NCBI RefSeq assembly: GCF_024586455.1
Contig: NC_065923.1
Span: 46,260,264 to 46,324,263, forward strand
DNA length: 64,000 bases
Reading direction: 5' to 3'
DNA from: Bactrocera neohumeralis
Taxonomy: Eukaryota; Arthropoda; Insecta; Diptera; Tephritidae
How positions within the stretch are numbered: the stretch's first letter is position 1; each line of letters opens with the position of its first letter. Positions 32,706 through 43,560 of the stretch are shown here, piece after piece. A program made the position numbers and the translations under genes. The notes below the pieces were generated by a model that worked only from the letters and a program-made list of their open reading frames with translations, was not told the DNA's origin and ran no database searches.

Positions 32706-33009
32706 GACATTGGTAAATATGAAAATGAAAGAATAAATATTATTCGTTATTTTTTGAACATACCTCACATTATTGTAAATTTTATAAAATTTTTATTCCC
32801 TGAACAGGAGACACGGCACTCGTAAGCTCCAGAATAGTTAAATGAAGAACGTGACAAGAGAAGTCGATTTAGACATGTCCATTTATATACGCAAGCTGTA
32901 TACTCAGTTTCAGACCTTTAAATCACATATATAATTTTTTATTTGACATAGTATTTTCACGTAATACGACATGAATTATTGTCCAAATAAACACTAAAAT
33001 AAAGAAATC

Positions 33010-33362
33010 AAAGGATTTATAAAGAGAACACTTCAGTGAGCAGGCAAATTTCACGTTTTGGATCGATCGATTGGCCAACTAGATCGTGTGATATCAAACC
33101 ACTAGACTTTTACCTGTGGAGTTATGTAAATTCTAAAGTCTATGCGGATAATCCCGTTTTTGATTCAGGCCTTAGAGCAAAACATCACGCGTCTCATTCG
33201 CCAGTTACAAGACGAAATGCTCGAACGATTCATCGAAAATTGGACTCAACGGATGGACCATCTGAGACGTAGCCGCGGTCAACATTTGGAAAGAGATAAT
33301 CTTCAAAAAATAAATGCCAAAGAATGTTATTTTGAATGATGATAAATGTTCCCCATTAAGCG
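33010..33362 (+). mobile_element. Mar-A copy 4: 3' fragment
   Basis: Begins LREHFSEQANFTFWI-like and continues with CDIKPLDFYLWSYVNSKVYA (third Asp retained), ITRLIRQLQDEMLERFIENW and RMDHLRRSRGQHLERDNL. A good part is open (33036-33339 in two frames). It ends near GTTCCCCATTAAG, and the right TIR is missing. Confidence 0.8.
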
Positions 33363-33414
33363 ATCGATCGTCGCAATTTTTTTATGCTGGAATTAACTAA
33401 TCGGTCCAGTTTAT

Positions 33415-33905
33415 TTTAATAAATAAATACATTCATGATGAATACAAAAAGATTATGAATCTGTAGGAAAGTCGCTATCTATCGAGCTATCGAGCTATGG
33501 AAGCTTTTTGGTTTTTTGAAATTTGACAAAATGGCGACGGTATGAACAAAAAGTAGCGAGATTGGCCCTTTTTTTCGACAGTTTTTCGTAGAAAAAAATA
33601 GGTATAATAGATATAAAAAAATATATAAACTCCGAATTGCGTTACAAATTATCTCTCTAAATTGGAACTAGATATCTTTGAAACTCTTTCTTTGAGAGCG
33701 GAAATCGTTTTTAAAAACACCATTCTGAGAAAAACGCGTTTAAAGATTGAAGTCGCTCTGTTCCCCACTCTGTTGCCTTTCTATAAGAAACGCTGTAGCG
33801 ACCGTAATGATTTGAATTTCGATTTCAAAACTTGAGAGAATGTTTATTATGGTGTATACTATCCGATAATGCAACAAAAATATAGATTTCACAAAGTTTC
33901 ACATT
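33415..33905. repeat. T-family TTAA-type MITE, partial copy
   Basis: Aligned by eye with 54964-55644: AAATAAATACATTCATnAnG, GAAATTTGACAAAATGGCGA, TTTTTCGACAGTTTTTCGTA, AAATTGGAACTAGATATCTT and AAGAAACGCTGTAGCGACCG occur in the same order. The ends (AAGGGATCG-type TIR) are missing. Confidence 0.65.
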
Positions 33906-33964
33906 GAAACTTGAAGTATCTGTATTTTTTTTAAAGTATGTTGCGTTGAAATATATCCATATTT

Positions 33965-34872
33965 AGTTTTTTCACATAACGGTTGTTTGTAATTCCTAAA
34001 ACTAAAAGAGTCAGATATAGGGTTATACATATATACCAAAGTGATCAGGGCGACATTTCGAAAATGTCTATCTGTATCCGTCTGTCCGTCCGTCCATAGA
34101 AGTAAAGACATTGTAACTTGAGTAAAAATTGAGATATCATGATGAAACTTGGTACACGTAATTATTATTTACTAATAAGAATTAAGTTCGAAGATGGGCT
34201 GGCTAGCAAAAATCGTGTAAATACGCCCACAAATTTGGCGGAAACGAAAAATGAACAATGTTTTAACTTAAATAAAGATATTAAAGTGAAATTTGGCACA
34301 AAGGATCGCATTAGGGAGGGGCATATTTGGACCCAATTGTTTTTGAAAACTTTTGTGTGCCCCGCCCCTACTTATTTTTTTTTGCAATATTTGAATGAAA
34401 CTACTATAGCTATGTCAACCAAATTCCATAGACTCGTTTCCTTCAGGCATTTCCATATACAGTACAAAAATGGAAAAATCGGATAATAACCACGCCCACC
34501 TCCCATACAAAGGTTATGTTGAAAATCACTAAAAGTGCCCTAACCGACTAACAAAAAACGTCAGAAACACTAAATTTTACGGAAGAAATGGCAGAAGGAA
34601 GCTCTCAGGAACTACTTGACCGATTTCAATGAAATTCGATATATAATATTTTCTTAACACCCTGATGGCATGTACGAAATATGGGTGAAATCGGTTCTCA
34701 ACCACGCCTTCTTCAAATATAACGCTATTTTGAATTACATCTGATGCCTTCTCTCTCAAATACGGTATTTTAAAAATATGTAAATGACGGATAATGAAAT
34801 TTCGATTATCACTTTATCATGCGAGAGTATAAAATGTTCGGTGACACCCGAACTTAGCCCTTCCTTACTTGT
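33965..34872 (+). mobile_element. H2 copy 3, 5'-truncated
   Basis: It starts inside the 5' region (TTCACATAACGGTTGTTTGT), has the (GTCY)n tract at 34079-34094, the two GC-box areas, GACCGATTTCAATGAAATTC near 34618, the subterminal GCGAGAGTATA and hairpin GTTCGG-TGACAC-CCGAAC (34836-34853). It ends CTTACTTGTT. An internal deletion removed the AAAATGGGTGTGGCGTC block. Followed by H1 copy 3. Confidence 0.85.
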
Positions 34873-35220
34873 TAAGATAACCTTTTGAAATTTTGCAAAC
34901 GTCATTTTCTCTTCAAGAAGCTGCTCAGTTGTCGGAACTGCCGATATCGGACTACTATAACATATGTAGCTGCCATACAAACTGAACGATCGGAAAAAAG
35001 TTCTTGTATGGAAAACTATCGCATTTGACGTGGTATCTTTACGAAATTTGACATGAATTACTGCTTAAGGTAATATTATAATCTCCGAAAAAATTGTTCA
35101 GATCGGTTTACTATAGTATATAGCTTCCATACAAACTGAACACATAGTTATTAAAAGAAATGCACCTGTGAAGGGTATATTAGCTTCGGTGCAGCCGAAG
35201 TTAACTTTTTATCTTGTTTT
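34873..35220 (+). mobile_element. H1 copy 3, 5'-deleted, joined to H2 copy 3
   Basis: It picks up at AAGATAACCTTTTGAAATTT (the block after the GTCY tract in H1) directly after the H2 end, so the H1 5' half was deleted. The 3' hairpin CTTCGG-TGCAG-CCGAAG (35184-35200) and TTATCTTGTTTT end are present. Confidence 0.85.
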
Positions 35221-36415
35221 ATTATGAGTTGAAGGAATCTAGTCCACAGTGCCGTTAATGCTACGTAAAATAGATCTACCACCAAAGGGTAAATTGGTAA
35301 TTGTAAATTGGAATTTGCAATGTCGAACGTCAACAACTATTCTACAGGGTTATCGGAAAATGTTTCTTTCCTTTAGAGACGTTAGACCTCTAGTATTTGT
35401 CTCAGCAAGATAGCGCCTCTCATCCGAAGACAAATTCTCAGAAAAAATGCAGCTGACTTTGTATTAAAATTTGTATGCAGTGTCTACTCATATATAATAA
35501 TCTGTTAAGAGGCATACCAGTGGAACCCATGAAAAATTAAGCGATTTATGTGAATTTTTTTGAAGGAAAACTCGATCGAATGTTTCGAAACTCTTTGGAT
35601 ATAATAAGGTATATTTTCTGCTAAATTTTAAGAGTTTTTGTTTTTAAAAAAATGTTGAAAAATAACAGAGTTATATGCTGTCTTCGGAGGTGCCAAAAAA
35701 AAAATGCCCCAACTGCTGACATGATTCCGGTCGAATGAGTAGCTGAAACTAAAAAAATCAAAAGGTTATTAAAGCTAGAAGTATTTCTACACAATGACGT
35801 ACAATTTTTGAAAAATATCAAAAATTAACAAAATGGTTTAATTCTGAAAAAAAAATCCTTTTTTTAGGTAAAAAATTTTCTTTTTTTTAATGCCAAGTTA
35901 CGAATCTTCAAATAATGGAAAAGATCGTAGGTTATTGTATAGTAAATTTATTCAACATTACTCAGTTTTAATTTGAAGTCGATTGGTCAATTTCTCGTTA
36001 AGATGTCAGCATTTTGAAAAATGTCGTTTCGAGAAAAACGCGTTTAAAGTTCACTTATGTATATACTTATACTATGTTTATACCTGCGAGCGGTCGCTTT
36101 TCTGTTCAAGATACAACCTTGCCGATTTCACAGAATATTTTTGGAAGTATAAGCTATCGAAACAGCAAAAAAAAACAAATTTCTTTTTTTGAAAGTATCA
36201 CGGGGCTATACCAGCATTAAGTGTTTGCTTTATCTTATTAACAATGGATGGAAAGAAAATCGTATTAAGGGGATTGGTTTATATAAGGGTGGAAAAGCTC
36301 ACTTTACACTTCACATAGAAATTGTAATTAAATTCCCCCAAAACATGAGCACGATTTTCTGTCGCTAGACCTCAGTAGTGCGTTGCGAGTTTTACAATAG
36401 ATAAAAATATCGAAC
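35221..36415. other. AT-rich repeat-like sequence, unclassified
   Basis: Contains runs of A and T and phrases shared with T and S families (CGAGAAAAACGCGTTTAAAG near 36030), so it is probably an old MITE cluster. No ends could be fixed. Confidence 0.35.
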
Positions 36416-36790
36416 AATAAATTTGTCTCAAATTTTGTATTTCTAACCAAATTTCGTATACGAAATCATTGCGAATGAGTGCCTACGAGTGGTACTAATC
36501 CTTCGAAGACGGTCCAAAGAACGTTTCAACTGACGGTGTTTGAAAATCGTCAGGCAAGTGTTAGAGATATGGCAATAGAGGGCGACATCTCTTGCGAGTC
36601 CATACGAATGATTTTGGTGGATATTCTGGGTATGCCAAAATAAAAAATGCTTATGGAAAGTATTTCGAGGACTGGAAAAATCGTTGGCATAAACGTATTA
36701 CATTTGGTGGCGAGTAATTTGAAGTTATCAAAATAAATATTGATGAATAAGCAAATATTTCAAGAATATTTATTTACCGCACTATTGATC
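36416..36790 (+). mobile_element. Mar-K copy 2: heavily deleted mariner
   Basis: Same text as Mar-K copy 1 at both edges: VCISNQISYTKSLRMS-like start (TTTGTATTTCTAACCAAATT, 36437), the ENRQASVRDMAIEGDIS block, then a jump to YGKYFEDWKNRWHKRITFGG and the IKINIDE end. All catalytic residues are deleted. Confidence 0.75.
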
Positions 36791-36989
36791 AAATTTTCAG
36801 CCATAAAAACTGTTCGTGAACGCTTTGATCAATGTCAATACTTATTCGAAGCGATTTCCTTTTGCAGGCTTACCGTCGGTCAACTGATTATCTTCTGACA
36901 ACGCGCTGAAAGCAAATTAGACTCAATATATGTATGTAAACGGCTTCTTCAATGGTACGCGATCACTGATCATGAAAGTATCATTTAAT

Positions 36990-37480
36990 AACAAGGAAAC
37001 GCAGAAGCAAGGGGCTAAAACTTTTCGAAAAAAATGGGCGTAGCCTTGCCCTCTAAGAGGTTTAATGTACATACATATATCCTAAACCATTTAAGCTATG
37101 AAACCAAATTCACTCACCATACCTGTCTTAAATCCACCCAACCGACGCTGTAAAAATGGATGATATAGGGTATTAACCTATAATTTCTATGTAACTTCCC
37201 ATATAACCCCGAGCACTGCTTATATTTTGTTGAACCTCAGTACGTACTCCACCGATATCAATTGAATTTAGTTTATAAATTATCTTGAAAATAGTATGTT
37301 ACAGTGTGAAAATTAGCGAAATCGGGCTACAACCCTCCACAAGACCCAATTTTAAATTCCATCTGATTCTTTCACTTTTCCACAAACAAATCAAGCACCA
37401 ATGAATGTAGCGGTGCCCGAATAGTGTGGTTAAAGGTAGCCTACTTTCTGATAATACTCGACCTATGAGCGTATGTCAAA
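36990..37480. repeat. Degenerate H2-like fragment
   Basis: GGGCGTAGCCTTGCCCTCTA (37029), a GTACATACATATATCCTAAA block and, later, CACCGATATCAATTGAATTT (37250) and CAGTGTGAAAA follow the H2 order at low identity. Confidence 0.5.
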
Positions 37481-38650
37481 TGTGTTGAATCGGACTAATA
37501 ACTTCTTTAGCTCCACATATACCTAATGCCAGTACCTGAAAGTCAAACTTATTGAGTGTTTTTATGTGCTTTTATCAGACTATTGGAATTATTTCTTTAA
37601 GTATATAAATTAAAATGCTGAAACTGCATATACACTAATTGAATTTCTAGTTAATAGTTTCGTTATGTACTTGTAAATGTATAAAATTAGCGGCTACATT
37701 ACTATATTAAGAACAAAGGATACCAAATTAGAACTAATTTAATTAAACTGAAATAAGAACGTGTTTGTAAAAGATAAATCATTTTGTTAAATACTAATAA
37801 AGCACATAGCTTATGGAATTAACTACATGTGTAAGCATTCCGATATGAATGTCGAAGCATTTAAAAAAATACGAAATACCAAACTTGCATGAAAAATTTT
37901 CGCATCTCCGCACTTTTGTAAATATATCACAAATATTTATGCTATAAATGTTAGTCATTGTGTGCTTGGCTTTTAATTGTTATTTAAACGACTTTTGATT
38001 GGGCATTTATTGGGTATAAGCAAATAAACTGTTTGCATTAATCTGCAGCTCTGCTAATTGGCTCATCTCTGACACATGAACTCAGGTACTTATACCTATA
38101 GTATTTATGGTACAGCATATATATTTGTTTATATACACGGTAAGCACTTTCATATGCAACTTGTTGCACAAATAATATTAGTAACGGTATTTAGTGCAGT
38201 TTGTGTTGCAACGAGTTAGCTGTGATATTGGCGGATGGATATATGGTACATTTGAGTGATGGATAGTGGAAATATTTGAGCTATGATAGCTGTCCATTAC
38301 GTATTATAGTAAGTGAGTCTAAGTTAAGTCCTTTCCTGGTTCAATTTAAAATACAAGTATATTATGTTTAATTTCACAGAAAAAGAATTTTTGGCTCCTA
38401 TATCATTTAAATATTTTAGTTTACTTAGTACCATTGCCAGTTTTATTTATTTACAATTTCACTTGCGCAAAGTAGTCTACAATTTGTTGTGTGGTGCTTT
38501 ACGTATTTGCTTACATATTGCATCCAAATCAGTTGCCTCTCGGATTAGCTCTCCATTGCGCTTATCGTCTTCAAGTTCATAATCATAAAGTCTGACAGAC
38601 TGCACACATTTTGTTTTCGAAATTTTTCTTAGAAATCTTGACTTTTATAA
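37481..38650. other. Spacer, apparently unique
   Basis: About 1.2 kb with no repeat match inside the window and no convincing frame (the 72-codon frame at 38364 has no motif). Confidence 0.4.
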
Positions 38651-39762
38651 AGGGTAATCCATTTCGAGTTTCCTTACTCTTTTAAAGAAAAAACCCAGAA
38701 ACATCAACTTTAGTAGAAAATTTTATTAACACTTAAAGGAACCATCTTTGGCATTTATGTTTTGAAGATTATCCCTTTCAAATGTTGGCTGTGGCTACGT
38801 CTCAGATGGTCCATCGATTGAGTCCAATTTTCGATGACTCGTTCGAATCTCGCATTTCAACTGATAGCTGGCGAAAGACACGCTTTTGCGCCAAACCCTG
38901 AATCTAAGCGAGATTGCCCGATAGACATTAGGCTTTACATATCCCCACAGGAAAAAGTCCAACGATGTGATACCACACAATCTTGATGACCAATCGACCG
39001 GGCCAAACCGTGAAACAATCTGCTCACCGAGATGTTCTCTCACTAAATCAACTGATTGGTGCGATATGTGATAAGTGGTGCCATCTTGTTAAAACCAAAT
39101 GTTGCCGAGATCACGAGCTTCAATTGCAGGCATCAAATAGTAGGTTATCATGGTGCGATAACGTTCGACATTGACGGTTACGTTCTCACCGGCATCATTT
39201 TTGAAGAAATATGGACCGATGATTCCATCGGCGCACAAACCACACCAAACCGTTGTGTTTTTTGGATGAAATGGCAGCTCTTGAATTTCTTAGCATTCCT
39301 CTTCGTCCCAAATGCGTCAATTTTGTTGTTTACGTACCAATTGAGCGGTAAACAGGGCTCATGGCTGAACAAAATTTGGCTCGAAAACGTCGCATCTCCT
39401 GGAAACTTTTCAAGAGCCCGTATAACGAAGCGATGTCGCTTGGGTCTCGATGTAAAATGCGCCAAGTCGTTTCATACTTCAGTCCGAGCTGCGAACGGGG
39501 CCGAATCGACTCTCCACGGTCTTCGTGTACACTGTCAGCTACGTCTACTTTATTTTCTTCACTGCGTGCTGGACGTGATCTATTTGGTGGAATATTATCC
39601 AATAATAAAATCTGGGTCTCAAGATGGGTGAATTGTAGTTTACAGAACGTCAGTTTACAGTTGAACGATTTGTAAACATTGTTCAGGTGTAAGTCTTTTC
39701 ACCATGAAATGCCAAACAATACTGAACAAAAGTAACATGACAGCTTGATACCATACACCAGT
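38651..39762 (-). mobile_element. Mar-A copy 5: minus strand, nearly complete length
   Basis: The 3' TIR reads AGGGTAATCCATTTCGAGTT on the plus strand at 38651. Minus-strand frames give, from right to left, VKRLTPEQCLQIVQL (HTH start), a degraded linker, VHEDRGESIRPRSQLGLKYE, ILFSHEPCLPLNWYVNNKID (first Asp changed to His), QKTQRFGVVCAPMESSVHIS, then HLGEQIVSRFGPVDWSSRLC, GITSLDFFLWGYVKPNVY with the third Asp, and the RTSHRKLDSIDGPSET tail. The plus-strand 191-codon frame over 39056-39631 is its antisense. The 5' TIR is not recognisable. Confidence 0.85.
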
Positions 39763-40341
39763 TATATTACATTGTGACGTGACATAATGAATGACGATTA
39801 TAGAAACTGAAAGGCGGTGTGGTGAAGTGTTTGCTCTCTCTCTCTCTTCTGATTTCACTTGAAAAATCGTTTTGGTTAAAGTCGTGACTTTTTCTCCTTA
39901 AGCCATTTTAGTATGCATTTATTCACTTTCAGGCTCATATCGGCTTGTAACGGTTTCCCAGTAAAGCACTTTCTCTATTTTCTTACAACATTTACGTCTT
40001 CGAACTTTCAAGTTGTCTGCACACAAGCAAAACACGTTAAAGAAATTGTAATTTAATTTAAGGAATTCACCGTATTCGAGAGCAACAGAGAAATAAAGCA
40101 CTGTGTTGTCTTCGCAAAAACAATTTTAATATCGTCACTTTTTGGTTCGATTTAATCCTTCTTTTGTAAAAAACTAACGAAGCAACGACACAAATTATTT
40201 ACACGTTTTGCTATGCAATTGTTCTTGTTATTCCATGAAACCGTCAGTGGAATACAATTAGATTTGGTATATTACCGGGTATATTATAGGTTATAGAGGG
40301 ACACTTAATATGAAATTAATTTAATAAAATAAGAAATGAAA
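39763..40341. other. Spacer between Mar-A copies
   Basis: No gene; a CTCTCTCTCTCTC tract lies at 39835-39847. Confidence 0.4.
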
Positions 40342-40938
40342 GCTGATCCTTTAGCGGTACTTTTTTCAATAGCCGTTTTTTGACAGATCACGAGTGAATC
40401 GTGTCCAGCAGTCTTATTATTTTTGTTCAGCATTGTTTGGCATTTCACCGTGGAAAGACTTACGCCTGAGCATCGTTCACAAATCATTCCACTTTATTAG
40501 AAAATTCACGTTCCGTAAAGAATGTGTTTGAGCGCTTCACTTAGACGCCGCCATTTCCCACATATGGCATAAATCAATAAATTTATTGAGTTAACACTTC
40601 GGAGAGCAGATAATTTCACGCTTTTGGCCGGTCGATTGGCCACCAAGATTGTGTGTGATATCAGACTTAGACTTTTTCCTATGGTGATATGTAAAGTCTA
40701 AAGTCTATGCGAACAATCCCGCTTCGTTTCAGGCCTTGGAGCAAAACATCAACCAGTCGAAATGCTCGAATGAGTCATCAAAAATTGAACTCAACAGATG
40801 TAGCGCCTAAGACTTAGTCTCGGCCAACATTTGACAGAGATAATCTTCAAAAAATAAATGTCAAAGATTATCCTTTCGAATGATCATAAATATTCCCCAT
40901 TATATTTAAAATGTATGAATTTTTTCTGTAAACAAGTA
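40342..40938 (+). mobile_element. Mar-A copy 6: internally deleted, MITE-sized
   Basis: It begins TGATCCTTTAGCGGTACTTT (TIR side, 40343) and keeps the 5' leader and HTH start (VERLTPEHRSQIIPLY, KIHVP-KNVFER), then jumps to the DAAISHIWHKSINLLS block. It ends after RQHLTEIIFKK-like text and a worn right end. At ~600 bp the core containing the first Asp is gone. Confidence 0.8.
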
Positions 40939-42099
40939 GAGAATTTGACCAGCCTTTATTATGGATATGGCATTTAGACAAAGTTATAGACCGAATTCAC
41001 TTGAATTCAGCATTAAACCACATTACATTTATGAAAACGTGGCCACTAAGTTCCAATAAAGTATAGTAGAATTTAAATATTTCAAAGAGTTTTAAGTTTA
41101 ATTGAGTTTAAGTGATTGCATTAACTCTTGAAATTACTTAAATATGATCAATAATACGTCTCCTTGCATTTTTGGTATAAAGTCTGCTAGAATAACGAAA
41201 GTTATTATACGTAGCATTTGGGAGTTCATCCCAACGGAATTTTGAAATTCTGTTGTTAAGTATATGAGGATGACGGAAATATTTAATCGATTTATCCATA
41301 TTTGGCATTATTATTATCGGAAAGACGTTCCTTAAGTTTTATTAAATAAACTCAGATAGACTCACGTAGACTGTATAAAATATCTATCAGTGAATATGGT
41401 ATATACTTGTAGTATACCGAAACTTTGAAAATCTTTATAGCAAGTATATGAGGTCTATGACAAGCATTGACCCAATTTAACCAGGACATTATTTCCAGGA
41501 TGAAGCTAAGTCCCTAAGTTTCACATATTCTTATCTCACAGGTTGACCGCTCTTTTCCCTTCATCAATATTTTAGGTAGCTGAGGATTTGAGGATATTAC
41601 GACATGATACGAAAAAAATAAAATTAATTAGGCAAGCTTTAAGCTGAAAATAAAGCGTTTGTTTACGTCCGATCCTTGCTTTTAGGCCGAAAATTGCAAC
41701 TTTACTAGACATTTGCAAAGCAAAACAAAAAATAAACAATCAATTTGTGAAATAACGCACATCCTAATACCACTCGTATTACAATATATGCATGAAGCTC
41801 CAGCTCGGTTAAGTTTGCACTGTCTTTACAAGCTTTAAATTTTCTACTTGAGTGCAGCTTCTTCTTTTCGTTGTACATACATTCTTGTCGAGCGCACCGG
41901 TGCTGCAAGAGCCTGTTGCTTGGCAATATTTTATTCCTTTTCAACATTTTTGAAGACCTTCGGCACTTTGCCGCTTGCATTCAAAGGAATGTCATAAAGC
42001 ACAATGAAGTATGCAATTCGAAACCGGTTGGACATGCGAAAGTGAACTGGTACATGGATTTATGTATGCATATACCTTGACTTATATGTGTATATTTAA
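40939..42099. other. Spacer, nothing identified
   Basis: AT-rich. The 91-codon minus frame at 41705-41980 and its plus-strand shadow contain no motif known to me. Confidence 0.4.
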
Positions 42100-42131
42100 C
42101 ATCCTTGCTGCCTTCCTTTATTGTCGTAGGC

Positions 42132-42145
42132 ACCGCTTATGCGGT
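42132..42145 (-). promoter_or_regulatory. LINE-R stop-codon hairpin (copy 4)
   Basis: On the minus strand ACCGC-ATAA-GCGGT: a perfect 5-bp stem with TAA stop in the loop. Confidence 0.55.
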
Positions 42146-42674
42146 TATAGCCGAGTTTACAATAGCGCGCCAGTCATTCTTCATTTTCGCTGTTTGGCGT
42201 CAAATTGAATATTCCAAGTATAGTCAGGTCCTTCTACACCTTGTCTTTCCAACTGAGTGGATGGCGGGTAATGCGTCGAATATTATTTTTATCCATTCGG
42301 ACGCCATTCTCCGAACTATGTCAATGCCGTCGTATATTTCATACAGTTCATCGTTCCTTCGAATGCGATATTCGCCATTGCCAAAGCGCAAAGAACCATA
42401 AATCTTTCGCAGAACACTTCTCTCGAAAACTCGCAACGTCGACTCATCAGTTGTTGTCATCGTCCAAGCCTCTGCACCATATAACAGGACGGGAATTATG
42501 AGTGACTTGGTTTTTGTTTGTCGAGAGAGGACTTTATTTCTCAATTGCCTATTCAGTCCAAAGTAGCATCTGTTGCTAAGAGTTATTCTGCGACGTTGTT
42601 GTTGGTGTTGATGCTGGTTCCAAGATACACGAAATTATCTTCGAATTCAATGTTATGACTGTCAACAGTGACGT

Positions 42675-43357
42675 TCCCCTTGCGCGTAGGGGTTAGATTT
42701 TACCCGTGATAAGGCATGCCTGTCGTAAGAGGCGACTAAAATCCATATGCACTATGTTTTTCATTCTGGGCTTGCCTTGAAATGTCAGCATAGTCTATGT
42801 CAAAAATAGTGCTATAATACTCATCTTGAAATGATTAATATAAGCTTTATATTTATTCCCGGTATAAAGCATTTGTTTCACTAGACAAATGTGACCAGTC
42901 TTGAGTTCTAGGGGCTCAACTGGTAGTAGCAAAAGCTACAAGGTGTTACCAAAGACTTTAACCTGGTACCTGGTACCTGGTACCACTTTAACCTCCAACG
43001 GAGCAGTTTGCCCTCATCTGCTCATTGGATTTGGTTTTTTGTGGGGATTTGTGGTGGCTGTGGCTCAAACCTAAAGGCAGGCAGCGTTGAAAAATCCAGT
43101 CCAATGTGGAGTCGCATTGCGGCCGGTTGCCTGACCCTAAGTAGGCAGAGGTTTTAGACCGGCCTCGTAGCCGACCAAGGCGGCTAAGGTGTCCCTATCC
43201 GCCTAAACCAATTGGAACCAAAATATACGTGCAAAATGTATTTATACTTTGGGGCGCTGATCAACGCATTGCATTGATCTATGTGCTTCTAGAAAGCACC
43301 GTGAGGTAAGGCCGTCGTCGGCAGGCATTACTTACGTAAATCGCAACAATTGTTGTT
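42675..43357. mobile_element. Retroposon (SINE or truncated LINE) with 14-15 bp target duplication
   Basis: GTCAACAGTGACGT is present at 42661-42674 and again at 43358-43371, flanking the insert, which interrupts LINE-R copy 4. The insert begins TCCCCTTGCGCGTAGGGGTT, has TAAGGCATGCCTGTCGTAAG followed by AGGCGACTAAAATCC, an ACCTGGT x3 tandem (42961-42985), a GC-rich block with CGGCCTCGTAGCCGACCAAG, and ends CAACAATTGTTGTTG, a short (TTG)n-type tail. No ORF. Length and long TSD indicate LINE-machinery retroposition. I cannot show an RNA polymerase III promoter. Confidence 0.75.
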
Positions 43358-43560
43358 GTCAACAGTGACGTGTGAGGCAAGTCGCGAATGCGGCAGCTGT
43401 TTGTTAGATGACAGGAGATATTTCGTCTTGTCTTGCCCTTATCCAGTCCGGAGAAAGCAGAACTAACGGCGCGGATGTTGAGGCAAATGATATCAATATC
43501 ATCATACACTCTTATATATTATTCTACCTTCTCAATTCAGCTTTGCAGCTCCAATTATTT

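Larger units (their letters stand above)
42100..43560 (-). mobile_element. LINE-R copy 4: minus strand, split by a retroposon
   Basis: The distal part (43358-43560) encodes the palm region with YDDIDIICLN, where the Ala codon of YADD is missing, and AFSGLDKGKTRRNIS-type text. The proximal part (42115-42674) has VYLGTSINTNNNV-like text, TKSLIIPVLLYGAEAWTMTT (open over 106 codons, 42224-42544), KIYGSLRFGNGEYRIRRNDE and KNDWRAIVNSAITA-stop. The tail reads AATAAAGGAAGG on the minus strand. 5'-truncated. Confidence 0.85.

Noticed and set aside
39056..39631. 191-codon plus-strand frame
   Set aside because: Antisense of Mar-A copy 5, which has clear transposase motifs on the minus strand.
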